Below are positions 10,321-20,469 of a stretch of 64,000 bases of DNA, piece after piece; position 1 is the first letter of the stretch; each line of letters starts with the position of its first letter. A program made the translations under genes and the position numbers. A model generated the notes under the pieces. It did no database searches. It worked only from the letters and a program-made list of their open reading frames with translations, and was not told where the DNA came from. The DNA comes from Flaveria trinervia (lineage: Eukaryota > Streptophyta > Magnoliopsida > Asterales > Asteraceae). The stretch covers positions 45,430,395 through 45,494,394 of the forward strand of contig CM046453.1 of assembly GCA_025506515.1 (NCBI GenBank), in the 5' to 3' direction.

Positions 10321-11797
10321 TGTTGGGTTTGTTGGACCATTAACATAGTTGTTTAACCATTTAAACATGAAAACGCAGCGGAAACAAAGCTAAATATATG
10401 TTATATAATCTGAAAATTTAAGCATATTATTTTGACAACAAACCCAAGAACATAAGGATTAAATATGTGAATAGACTAGCTATCAGGAAGAAATAACACC
10501 CAAACATTATCCATAATGCTACCTTTGAAGAGCTGCTGAAAACGTGTGATATGAGGAAGAAAATGAGGTTCTTGAACGAGCAAAACACCAAGGACAGGTG
10601 TCCTCAAGCATCCATACCCACATGCATCAAGCAAAGACCCTTTTGCTAGGATTTGAACACCCAAAATGAACCAAGAAAGCTGCTGAAAACCTCTTTTCAG
10701 GCGAGACAATCTTCAAGAATGGAGAGAATTTTGCCTTGTGGTTCTTGCATGTGAGAGAGAGAGGTAGAGAGAGTGAGAGGTAGAGTGTGGGACAATTCAA
10801 GAGTGTCTCTTCTCAAGACAAAAGAAGTCCACCACCCCATGAAGGGGACGACCCCTTTCAAAGAGGTTTTCCACCAAAACTTTTATAAAACAAAATGTTT
10901 ACAAGTTAAGAGTATATCTTTCATGTAGTGCCTTCCATTCCACTATTCTAATCGAGAAAGAATCTCTTCTGAACGACCAACAGTGGTTTGACTACTGGGA
11001 TCCCAATCGGCCTGCATCAGCGGAAAATGGAACTATCGAATCACGGGTGACTCCCTTTATCGGGATGAGAGGAATTGCTTAATCGGCATTTCTGTCAATC
11101 GGCGGAAGACTCATGCATCCTGGGAGGGTACGACTTCAAGGGATGGACTCGATCGAACGGGCAACCACTTTCCATTTTTGTAGTTAAATCCAAAAGACCA
11201 TTATTAGCGTGTAGTAGATTGGCCCGAGTGCGCAATACGCCAGTCGAGAATAAATCCCATCAATGGATACGGTAGAGGAACGAAAGCGGCCGGCGGCGGT
11301 GTAGAGCTGTAGCTATAAGGAATGAAGCTCACACACACCGGCTGATGTAGGGTGGGGTAAAGTAACCAGTTCGACTATACCCGCCATAATTCCCTCATTC
11401 AGGACAGATGGAACCAGTTATGGATCTGTTCAAGTTGGTTGATCAATCCCTCCTTTGTTTCCCCTGCCTCCGGGCACCTTAGAATAGATTTTGTAATTAA
11501 CCTATTAATTATATAACTCTTATACTCTTTTATTATTTGATGTCATTTGACCAAAACAAATAACATTACAAATAATACTCATGGACAACATATCTTGATA
11601 AGTTGTTCCATCTCATATGCAATTTATTTAGAAAACCCATTTTCTTTATTGGTGTAATAATTTAATTACATGATCATATCATTAATTAAATATTTATATT
11701 GGTGTTTGCTAAGCTTGTTATTGGTATGACCCGACTTGGATCATAATGTACTAACCACATCAATGTTCTATGTGTCTTGGCCATAAAGAATCCAACA
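10321..11797 (-). repeat. 3' LTR of F2 (1477 bp including a foreign insert)
   Basis: The plus-strand left edge TGTTGGGTTTGTTGGACC aligns to the F1 LTR edge TGATGGGGTTTGTTAGACACC, followed by the conserved TTTAACCA-TTAAACAT and AACGCAGCGGAA blocks. The right edge is AAGAATCCAACA. F1 LTRs are about 955 bp; the excess is a GC-richer block at about 10928-11487. Confidence 0.85.
10928..11487. other. Foreign GC-richer insert in the F2 LTR, possibly organellar DNA
   Basis: The F1 LTR runs straight from CTTTCATGCATTTTA into TATAAAATTAAAAC, whereas in F2 these two sides are separated by about 560 bp that matches no F copy. The block is visibly GC-richer than its surroundings (for example GCGGCCGGCGGCGGTG near 11286) and has no LTR-like ends or obvious flanking duplication. 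Its texture resembles plant mitochondrial intergenic DNA, so a nuclear mitochondrial insertion is my leading guess. This is not established: I do not recognise a gene in it. The 66-codon open frame at 11075-11275 resembles nothing I know. Confidence 0.55.
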
Positions 11798-11807
11798 ATC
11801 TCCCACT
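11798..11807 (-). other. Polypurine tract of F2
   Basis: The minus strand reads AGTGGGAGAT directly before the LTR (TGTTGGATTC). Same position and sequence as in F1 and F3. Confidence 0.8.
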
Positions 11808-12590
11808 TGCACAAGATTTATAGAAGATTGATGCAAGCAGTAAATACCACCTAACAACGGTTTACTACCCTTAATACGCATGACTAAAAGCCATTCAATA
11901 ACATCATCCCCATCAAGTATCCAACTTGAAATGATTTAAGCAAATCAATCATTTATCCTTTTGTTACAGATGTCATGTTAAATCCAAGGACACAGAATGA
12001 TCCTTCCTTGTTGATTTAATTTAATCAGGCCTTAGACATCTTGCACTCAACAAATAAGAGGAACAAATTCCATGTTGACAACATACGTTTCTCACAATAA
12101 CCTCATGCCACACCTGAACATATAGCCTTATGTATTGTCCGTTATTCAGGGAAGTGAAGAACTAGCTCAAGGTATAACATTTGGCAAATATCAAAACCCA
12201 ATATGTATCTCAGGTCGGAGGATAACAAATGATATTCTCCTTTACTCAAATTTACTTATGATCAATCTAGAAGATTCCATGTAGTAGAATTTGAGATGCG
12301 GGTCAGTCTAATATTTGTATCCCACAAATATCTATGAACTTTGGCAGCAACCAATTGCTTTATATTCATGCCTTGTGAATATCCACCAATCCATGTTCAT
12401 AATAGTCTTACGTTCATATTTGTTCCCACAAACAAGACCGACTACGGACATTTGGAATAATAAACATATTCATAGATGTATACATGCTAAAATGAACCTA
12501 ACTCAAAATATCACAAGTATATAAAAAGTTAAATATTACATTGTTCCAAACTTTTAAATACTAAACAAATCTATTCCAATCACTAGAAAA
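11798..12590 (-). other. 3' untranslated region of F2
   Basis: About 790 bp between the pol stop and the LTR, aligning to the F1 region 14225-14994. No supported reading frame or repeat. Confidence 0.7.
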
Positions 12591-13270
12591 TCAAAGTCCT
12601 AACACACAAGTATGACTTTCATGCTTTGCCCTTTCAAGGAGCTTCGTGAGTGGATCCGCAATGTTTTGATCAGTGTGAACTTTACGAATACATATCTTTC
12701 CTTTTTCAACTTCATCCCGTATGTAGCTGAATCTCCGCTCAATGTGTCTAGTACTTTGATCTGAATGGGGTTCCTTGATTTCTGCAATCACACCCTCGTT
12801 ATCACAAAAGATTTCTAGGGGGTCTTGAACGGTAGAGAACACCCCTAGATCAGCGATAAATTTCTTTATCCATGCAGCTTCTTGAGCTGCTAATGAGGCG
12901 GCTATGTATTTGGATTCTATTTGACAATGCTACCACATCTTGTTTTGAACTCTTCCACAACACTGTTTCTCTATTCATAATGAAGACAACCCCGATTGTG
13001 ATCGAGAATCATCTCGATCATTTGGAAACTCGCATCCACGTAACCATTCAACAGTTCCTTTTCACCATACACGTATATTAGAAACATATCCTTAGCCTCC
13101 TAAGGCAATTTCAATATACTTTTAACAAGCCATCCAATGGCTATTACCTGGATTCGGCTGATATTGCTTGTCATGCTCAACACGCATGACAACGTCCTGT
13201 CTAGTGCATATCATCGTATACGATGGATCCTATAGCAGCGCATATGGGATTCCTTCATTCGATCTTGCTC
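12591..13270 (-). pseudogene. pol 3' end of F2 (RNase H, broken)
   Basis: The clean minus-strand block 12842-12591 holds DPLEIFCDNEGVIAEIKEP and RHIERRFSYIRDEVEKG, the C-terminal half of a copia RNase H, ending HTCVLGL before the stop. Upstream (12843-13270) the frame is disrupted. The block ends at 13270 inside the sequence reading EQDRMKE, where F1 is inserted; the other half resumes at 21434. Confidence 0.85.
13266..13270. repeat. Target-site duplication of F1, left copy
   Basis: TGCTC directly before the F1 LTR; repeated at 21429-21433. Confidence 0.92.
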
Positions 13271-14224
13271 TGATGGGTTTTTTAGACACCAAAATTTCGT
13301 TTAACCACTTAAACATTCTGAAAAACGCAGCGGAATAACAACTTAAAACATGATTTTATAAGCTGAAATATGTGCCCTTTAGATGACCATTTAAATGTAA
13401 AAACAAACCCATGTATCAAGGATCATTATATGTGTATGAACATGCTATGTATGCATAAAATGAACACAATATGACAGCCATAAAAGGGCTGCCAAAATAC
13501 CTTCCAGCAACCTCAAAAAATGGATGACAAGAATGAGATGAAGAAGATGATGATGTCTTTATGCAGCCCTCAAAGAAGAGAACCTCAAGTAGTAATACCC
13601 ACAAGCTTCTTCTTTCAAACACCTTGCTATGCTAGGGAGCCTATTGCACCAATATGATCTTCCAATCTTTCCTTCAAGTACGAAATCCAGCCCCAAAATG
13701 CAGCCAAAATCCGAATTCTTGTGGTAAGAATGGGAGTTCTTGCCTTGTGAGTTTTGAGAGAGAGAGGTGAAAAGATGGAAGAGTGTGTCACATGAAAACC
13801 TATTGTTTCAAGACACAAAATGGGGTTTCCAAAGGGCCCTTGGGCGGCCGCAAGGCCAAACCCAAAAGGGTTTCCCACCCATTTTTAATTTAAAAAAACC
13901 ACTCTTTCATGCATTTTAGTTATAAAATTAAAACAAGTCTAATTTTATAACATGTCACACTTTTATTTGACACTTTTAGCCAACATAAAAAAAGTATCAA
14001 ATAAAATCCCATGAACAAAATTATCCATATAATTGTTCTTATCACAAAAGCAATATTTAGAAAACCAATTTGCTAAATAGGTGCTAATATTTATTGTATG
14101 ATCTTATCAACAATTAAATATTTGTTGGTGCTTGTTAAGCTCGTTATTGGGTATGACCTGACTTGGATCATAACACACTAACCACATCAATCTTTTATGT
14201 GTCTTGGGCATACAAGATCCAACA
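13271..14224 (-). repeat. 3' LTR of F1 (954 bp)
   Basis: On the minus strand starts TGTTGGATCTTGTATGCCC and ends AACCCATCA. It matches the 5' LTR at 20470-21428 almost throughout. Apart from a C/T change near 14158, most differences I noticed are small indels, many in homopolymers (for example the GGGCCC-TGGG run near 13835 and an A-run near 13515). Confidence 0.95.
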
Positions 14225-14234
14225 ATCTCCCACT
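14225..14234 (-). other. Polypurine tract of F1
   Basis: The minus strand reads AGTGGGAGAT immediately before TGTTGGATC of the 3' LTR. Confidence 0.85.
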
Positions 14235-14994
14235 TGCACAAGATTCATAAAAGATTGATGCAAGCAGTAAATACTGCCTAACAACAGTTTACTACTACCT
14301 TAGTACGTATGACTAAGTGCCATTCAATAACATCATCCTCTTCAAGTACCATACTTGAAATGTTTTAGGTGAAACAATCATCTATCCTTTTATCACAGAT
14401 GTCATGTTAAAATCTAGAGACAGGAGTGATCATTCTCATTGATTTAACTTTATCAGGCCTTAGACATCTTACTCTCAACGAATAAGAGGGATAAATCCCA
14501 TTTTGACTACATACGTCTCTCACAATTACCTTATATTATACCTGAATTCAGACTTTTGTACTGCCATATTTCAGAACAGCGAAGAACTGAGTCAAAGTAT
14601 AACATTTGGTAAGTATCAAGACCCAATATGTATCTCAGGTCAGAGGATACAAAATGATGTTCGCCTTTACTCAAAATTACTTGTGATCAATCAGGAAGAT
14701 TCCATGTGGTAATATTTGAGATGCAGGTCAGTCCAATATTTGCATCCCACAAATATCTATGAACCTTGGTAGCAACCCATTGCTTTATATTCATCCTTAT
14801 GAATATCAACCAATCCAAGTTCATAATAATCTTACCCTCACACTTGTTCCCACAAGTATGAACGATTACGGACATTTAGAGTAAACAATTTTACTCATGG
14901 ATTAAACATGCTTAATTGGAACATTAATTGAAACATTATAACCGAGTAATTTTATTTAAATAATTAAAAGGTTCCACATATCCAAATATTAGAT
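14235..14994 (-). other. 3' untranslated region of F1
   Basis: About 760 bp between the end of pol and the PPT, with no supported coding or repeat. F2 keeps an equivalent region, while F3 has lost about 440 bp of it. Confidence 0.7.
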
Positions 14995-15826
14995 TTACAG
15001 ATCAAATCCAATCACTAGAATACCGAAGTCCCATGGCACAAGTATGACCTTCATGCTTTGCCTTTTCAAGGAGTTTTGTGAGTGGATCCGCAATGTTTTG
15101 ATCCGTGTGAACTTTGCGAATACATATCTTTCCTTTTTCAACTTCATCCTTATGTAGTTGAATCTCCGTTCAATGTGCCGAGTCTTTGATGTGCACGAGG
15201 TTCCTTGATTTGTGCAATCGCACCCTCGTTCACACAAGATCTCTAGGGGATCCTGAATGGAAGGGACTACCCCTAGATCGGATATGAATTTCTTCAGCCA
15301 TGCAGCTTCCTGTGCTGCCATTGAAGCGGCGATGTATTCTGACTCTGTAGTGGACAACACGCTACGACTTCTTGCTTTGAGCTTTTCCAAGAAACAGCTC
15401 CCCCATTCAGAATAAAGATGTACCCTGATTGAGATCGTGAATCATCTCGATCGGTTGGAAACTCGCATCCGTGTAACCTTTTACGACGAGTTCCTCATCA
15501 CCAGACCCGTAAATCAAGAACATGTCCTTAGTCCTCCTAAGGTACTTCAGAATATTCTTGACAGCCATCCAATGACTATCACCAGGATTTTGCTGGTATC
15601 TACTTGTCATGCTTAAGGCACATGACACGTCCGGTCTAGTGCATATCATTGCATACATGATGGATCCTATAGCAGATGCATATGGGATTTCCTTCATTCT
15701 ATTTTGCTCCTCTTTTGAGCTTGGACATTGAGTCGTACTCAATACTGTCCCTCTTTGAATAGGTACAGTACCTCTCTTAGAGTTTTCCATCTTGAACCTT
15801 TTCAAGATTTTGTCAATTGTATGCAC
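14995..15826 (-). pseudogene. pol C-terminal part of F1: end of RT and RNase H, frameshifted
   Basis: Continues the polyprotein of 15813-18551 after a 1-base insertion (GCATACAATTGAC; F3 has CATACATTGA). The first frame (15826-15407) carries the RT end and the RNase H entry, with ARPDV-type RT tail ICTRPDVSCAL and first acidic block KGYTDASF. The second frame (15390-14995) carries TTESEYIAA and WLKKFISDLG. The third acidic block is hit by a 2-base loss, so the usual CDNEGA reads CERGCDC. Three small indels thus separate it from an intact RNase H. Given the otherwise clean element, sequencing or assembly error is as likely as true decay. Confidence 0.85.
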
Positions 15827-18551
15827 TTTGATTCAAACCAATTAGCCGCCTTGATCTATCCCTATAGATCTTTATTCCCAGAATATAGGCGGCTTCACCA
15901 AGATCTTTGATGGAAAAACAACTTCCAAGCCAGGTTTTTACACCTTCCATGGTTGGAATGTCATTTCCAAATAGTAGTATATCATCAACATATAATACTA
16001 GGAAGGTTATTTTGCTCCCACTAGCCTTCTTATACACACAAGCCTCATCAGCGTTTTTAATGAAGCCAAATTTCGTTACCTCCTCATCAAAACGGTGATT
16101 CCAGCTTCTCGATGCTTGTTTCAATCCATAGATTGATTTCTTTAACTTACATACTTTATAAGGATGTTTTGGATCGATGACGAAACCCTCAGGCTGAACC
16201 ATATAGACATCTTCCTCAAGATATCCATTTAGGAAAGCGGTTTTGACATCCATTTGCCAAATCTCATAATCATAATGAGCAGCTATGGCAAACAATATCC
16301 TTATAGACTTTAGCATCGCAACAGGTGAGAAAGTTTCATCATAATCAACCCCTTGAGTTTGAGTGAAACCCTTTGCTACAAGTCTAGCTTTATAAGTATC
16401 CAAGTTTCCATGCATATCGGTTTTCTTCTTGAAAACCCACTTACTTCCAACTATTTTGCAATTAAGAGGTGGTACAACAAGTTCCCAAACTTGATTGTCA
16501 TACATGGATTGCATCTCAACGCTCATGGCTTCAAGCCATTTGTCACAATCCAAATTGGACACTGCATCATGATATGTGGTTGGTTCATCTGAATCTACCA
16601 CATAGCATCCATCCATGAAAAATCCGTATCTTTCAGGTGGATTACTAATTCTACCACTTGTGCGAACGTTTTGTGTGTATTGATCAACCACTTGATCATC
16701 CTCAACATCCTCATGTTGAGTGCTAGTTTCAACCAGATGTGCATCGGGCTGTGGTTCTTGATCTTCCTCAAGATCCACTGTTCTACTACTAGTTCCTTCC
16801 ATAAGGAACTTTGTTTCTAAGAACTCACCCTTTCTGGCAACAAACACCTTTTGTTCCAGTGGATCATAGAAATAATATCCCATAGAATCTCTAGGATATC
16901 CAATGAAGATACACTTGGTGGATCGGACTTCCAATTTGTTTGGGGTGGGAGTCTTAACATAAGCCTCACAACCCCAGACCCTCAAGTATGATAGGGATGG
17001 AACTCTTCCATGCCATATCTCAAAAGGTGTCTTTTCCACCTTTTTGGTTGGGGCTATATTCAGAATACGGGCCGCGGAGAGCAAAGCGAAACCCCAGAAT
17101 GATAGAGGCAATGTGCTTCTAGCCATCATAGATCGAACCATATCCAATAAGGTTCGATTCCTCCTTTCAGACACACCATTATGTTGTGGTGTTCCAGGTG
17201 GAGTGAGTTGTGAGACAATCCCACAACTTCTAAGATGATCTTGAAAATCATCACTTAGGTATTCACCACCTCTATCGGTGCGGAGAATTTTAATTGACTT
17301 GTTGAGTTGATTTTCTACTTCATTTTTGAAGATTTTGAACATTTCAAAAGCTTCATTTTTATGCCTTAATAAGTACACATACCCATAGCGACTATAATCG
17401 TCGGTAAAGGTAATGAAGTATTTTTCACCATTCCTAGTCATTGGCTTAAAAGGACCACATACATCCGAATGTATGATATCTAATAAATCTTTTGCCCTTT
17501 CGTTAGTTCCACTAAAGGGTGCCTTAGTCATTTTTCCTTGTAAACAAGATTCACATACATCAAATGAATCACATTCATTTGTTTTTAAAAGACCATTCTT
17601 TTGAAGTGTTTGTATACGTTTCTTGTTTATATGACCAAGACGACAATGCCAAAGGTAGGTATCACTCAAATCTAATTTGAGCCTTTGGGTGGTTGCTTGG
17701 TATATTGAGCTATCATATGTTGTGTTTTCATGAACCAATTCATAAATACCATTACAAGGTATAGCCTTAAAATAAAACATATGATTTAAAGAAACATGAA
17801 TGTCATTGTCAACAAACTTGAAATCATAATCATATTGTCTTAAACGGGAAACAGAGATAATGTTCCTAGTCAAACTAGGAGCATATAATACATTATGTAA
17901 AATGACTTCCAAATCACTTGGAAGCTTCAAAATGTAGTCTCCTTGGGCTTCCACGTGAACCTTTGCACCATTGCCCATGAAAAGACTTATTTCCCCTTTC
18001 TCATAATGCTCATTTCTTTTGAACCCCTGCAACAAATTGCAAATGTGAGTTCCACATCCGGTATCTAATACCCATGTGTTAGAAGAAATAACATTTAGCT
18101 CAACATGTATCATATAAATTATACCTGAGGTTTGCCCCGCATCCCTCTTTTCTCTCAACTCTTTGAGATAGACTGGACAATTTCTCATCCAGTGCCCTAT
18201 CTCACCACATTTGAAGCATGGGTCGTTTACAGCAACCTTTTGCTTCTTCTCCTTGGGCTTCGGAGGTTCCGCCCTAACAACCATCTTCCCTTTTCCCCTA
18301 ACATGCCCCTTTCCTTTGGCAACAATTGCCTTAGGAGGGGGTAGAGACCTTCTCTTTCTCCCACCTTCATTAATGGTGAGAACGGGTAAAACCCTTTTAC
18401 CCATTCCCGCCTCGGCTGATTTGAGCATTGAATGAAGTTCATTTATGCTCTTGTCCCATCCGTTCATGTTGTAATTCATGACGAATGCCTCAAACCTTTT
18501 AGTTAGGCCATTAAGGATCAAATCGTGGCCAACTCCTTTGAGACAGGACAA
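15813..18551 (-). CDS. F1 gag C-terminus-protease-integrase-reverse transcriptase polyprotein
   Basis: A 912-residue open frame, the longest in the window. Domains: Gag tail (1-60); zinc knuckle CFKCGEIGHWMRNC (C112, C115, H120, C125), which binds RNA; aspartic protease VLDTGCGTH (D163); integrase zinc region (H302, H307, C333, C336); integrase core D363, D426 and E462 (HSDVCGPF, RTDRGGEY, NGVSERRN); reverse transcriptase with D768 (QMDVKTAFLNG) and the catalytic YVDD (854-857). All key residues are present. The apparent start is artificial: compared with F2 (SKELSMDLTLNG), F1 lacks one G near 18531, which splits gag from this frame. The native product would begin at 19024. It acts in cytoplasmic virus-like particles and then in nuclear integration. 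Confidence 0.93.
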   Translation of the reverse strand: MSCLKGVGHDLILNGLTKRFEAFVMNYNMNGWDKSINELHSMLKSAEAGMGKRVLPVLTINEGGRKRRSLPPPKAIVAKGKGHVRGKGKMVVRAEPPKPKEKKQKVAVNDPCFKCGEIGHWMRNCPVYLKELREKRDAGQTSGIIYMIHVELNVISSNTWVLDTGCGTHICNLLQGFKRNEHYEKGEISLFMGNGAKVHVEAQGDYILKLPSDLEVILHNVLYAPSLTRNIISVSRLRQYDYDFKFVDNDIHVSLNHMFYFKAIPCNGIYELVHENTTYDSSIYQATTQRLKLDLSDTYLWHCRLGHINKKRIQTLQKNGLLKTNECDSFDVCESCLQGKMTKAPFSGTNERAKDLLDIIHSDVCGPFKPMTRNGEKYFITFTDDYSRYGYVYLLRHKNEAFEMFKIFKNEVENQLNKSIKILRTDRGGEYLSDDFQDHLRSCGIVSQLTPPGTPQHNGVSERRNRTLLDMVRSMMARSTLPLSFWGFALLSAARILNIAPTKKVEKTPFEIWHGRVPSLSYLRVWGCEAYVKTPTPNKLEVRSTKCIFIGYPRDSMGYYFYDPLEQKVFVARKGEFLETKFLMEGTSSRTVDLEEDQEPQPDAHLVETSTQHEDVEDDQVVDQYTQNVRTSGRISNPPERYGFFMDGCYVVDSDEPTTYHDAVSNLDCDKWLEAMSVEMQSMYDNQVWELVVPPLNCKIVGSKWVFKKKTDMHGNLDTYKARLVAKGFTQTQGVDYDETFSPVAMLKSIRILFAIAAHYDYEIWQMDVKTAFLNGYLEEDVYMVQPEGFVIDPKHPYKVCKLKKSIYGLKQASRSWNHRFDEEVTKFGFIKNADEACVYKKASGSKITFLVLYVDDILLFGNDIPTMEGVKTWLGSCFSIKDLGEAAYILGIKIYRDRSRRLIGLNQSAYN

Positions 18552-19024
18552 TTTAGCCTTTGAAGGCGGTCGATGTGGCTTTTCATCTTAAGAACATAAG
18601 ATGAAACCGATTGGGATTCCTCCATCCGACATGCATGAAGCGCTCGAACCGTTTCGAAGCGCTCCACCCTAGCTTGTTGCTGGAACGTTTCCCGCAACTG
18701 AGTGATCATGTCATAAGCTCCATGGAGCTCATACTCCTTTTGGAGGTCGGGTGTCATACTTGCTAACATTAGGCAAGAGACTTGGATGGAGTCTTCCATA
18801 TATTTAACCCAATCATTATAGGCCTCCACATCCTCCTCGTTAGGTTCATCGGGGATGGGATCATCAAGGATGTAGGCCCGCTTTTCTTGCTTGAGAACGA
18901 TTCTCAAGTTGCGGTACCAATCCATGAAGTTGTTAGGTGTTAGACGATCCCTTTGAAGGATCGCCCTCAGAGATTGGTTGTTTTGGTTTGGTACATCGTT
19001 ATTAGTGTTGTTGTTGTCGGCCAT
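18518..19024 (-). CDS. F1 Gag, N-terminal part
   Basis: 168 residues from MADNNNTNNDVPNQNNQ, with the copia Gag core (FMDWYRNLRIVLKQEKRAY and MEESQSVSSYVLKMKSHI). Gag assembles the particle that packages element RNA. The ATG at 19022-19024 is the first after the long leader, and the same start is seen in F2 (24707). It overlaps the next frame by 34 bases because of the single-base loss near 18531; without it gag and pol would form one open frame. Confidence 0.9.
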   Translation of the reverse strand: MADNNNTNNDVPNQNNQSLRAILQRDRLTPNNFMDWYRNLRIVLKQEKRAYILDDPIPDEPNEEDVEAYNDWVKYMEDSIQVSCLMLASMTPDLQKEYELHGAYDMITQLRETFQQQARVERFETVRALHACRMEESQSVSSYVLKMKSHIDRLQRLNCPVSKELATI

Positions 19025-20452
19025 CTACAAGATTTTACAAAGATCCATTTTAGTAATTGTGATAAAAATTATTTCATTTATTAACACCCTTTATGTCGCA
19101 TAGACTATTAATAAATAAAATTCTAGAATCCAACGTTATATTTAAATATTGGTTAGGTGACCTTTATCCCTTTATTTAAATAAACAAGGTAGTCATGAAT
19201 GACAATTGCAACCTATTGCAACTTCTAGTGGTATGGGATCGTTTGAGCATCTTATGTTAACAACGGCATGTTTATCCCATCAACACCTTTTATAAAACAT
19301 ATTTTAGGTGATCCATTCAATATATTTTATAAATCAAGTCATCCTACTTACAAACACGTGTGACTTTACTACATAAGTGGTTAGGTGACCTTTATCCCAC
19401 AAACATAGTATTCTCACCTCAAGTTACAAGTTCCCTCAAAGTGGTTAGGTGACCTTTATCCCACTAAGAGTTTGCAAGTAATTTAAGTGTTGTGTAAAAG
19501 GATGGTGTTTAACTTATTTCCAAAAGGGGTTAACAATTACACAATTCGGTTAAGAAAGCTCTATGTACTTGTATTTGCATGCTTTCAAATACAAGGTACT
19601 TTATGGTCCTTTGATTATAACCTATTTTAATCTTTAAAAAAATCTTTAAAATCATTAAATCATTTTATTAACTTTTAATGATCAAGAACCATCATATTTA
19701 GTTTGTTAATTAGTTTGTTATGCATGTCAAAATATCAACCATACAATCAAATAACAAACATATAACCAAGTATAAAATAAACATCCATATGTGCATAACC
19801 ATAGCTACTATGTGACCACACTTGTTTGCCATCACAAGTGTGGTCATTTGGTCTTTCCTAAGGTTGAATACAACACAAAATTTGAGGTCTTTCTTGACCC
19901 CCACTTGAACTTGCATCCATATGCTCCAAGTCTTTCTCTTTGTGTCTTCCTCTTGTGCTTCCATCTAGTGCATTTCCATTTACAAAATTTGTATCCTAAT
20001 ACAAAATTCTAATAAAGAAAGTGCACTTAATCTATCTATTACATTTCAAATGAATGAATGAATAAATTACATCCCAAAAGAAACACAAAAGAATAATATT
20101 ACAACCCAAATGAAAAACAACCAAAACAATCATCCATTTCAAACCAAATCAACATAAGGTCAAGGCTAGGTTATGCACCATCAAGAACAAGGATCTTATC
20201 ATCCAAACATACAATGAAACCCCACTAAAACACCAAATTTCAGCCAACATAAACTGAAAATTTGGGTTTTATACATTGTCCAAACAATAATATATATCAT
20301 CATACATATCTTTCAAGGTTTAGTCACAAGCATGTGTGACATAACCTTGAAAGTTTGGGGATTCAACAAGCAAGAATATTTCAGCCCTTAAAAGGGTTAT
20401 AAAATCCTATAAAACAAATTTTAAGGATTCAACAAGCATGCTATCCACATAA
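19025..20452 (-). other. 5' leader of F1
   Basis: About 1.4 kb between PBS and gag, AT-rich, without a supported reading frame. It contains three copies of a 20-base motif (next entry). The length is unusual for a copia leader and its repeats are shared with F2. Confidence 0.75.
19151..19462 (-). repeat. Repeated GGTTAGGTGACC motif in the F1 leader
   Basis: On the plus strand GGTTAGGTGACCTTTATCCC occurs at 19151-19170, 19379-19398 and 19443-19462, with a weaker copy near 19303. The core GGTGACC is an odd-length palindrome. F2 has the same three sites (24836, 25062, 25127), so the motif is a family trait. A packaging, dimerisation or regulatory role is possible but not shown. Confidence 0.88.
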
Positions 20453-20468
20453 CCGGCTCTAGATGCCA
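20453..20468 (-). other. Primer binding site of F1 (initiator tRNA-Met type, altered)
   Basis: The minus strand reads TGGCATCTAGAGCCGG one base after the 5' LTR. The usual plant site is TGGTATCAGAGC, so this copy carries a T-to-C change and an extra base. Confidence 0.75.
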
Positions 20469-20469
20469 T

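Noticed and set aside
10476..10709. Minus-strand frame in the F2 LTR and its F1 equivalents (13416-13878, 20759-20995)
   Set aside because: They lie wholly within LTR sequence, and the frame is not kept between LTR copies.
11075..11275. 66-codon open frame in the foreign insert
   Set aside because: No recognised similarity and no promoter context; it may be chance in GC-richer DNA.
16353..18435. Plus-strand open frames opposite the F1 pol (for example 16353-16592 and 18132-18435)
   Set aside because: They are antisense shadows of a conserved coding frame, with no features of their own.
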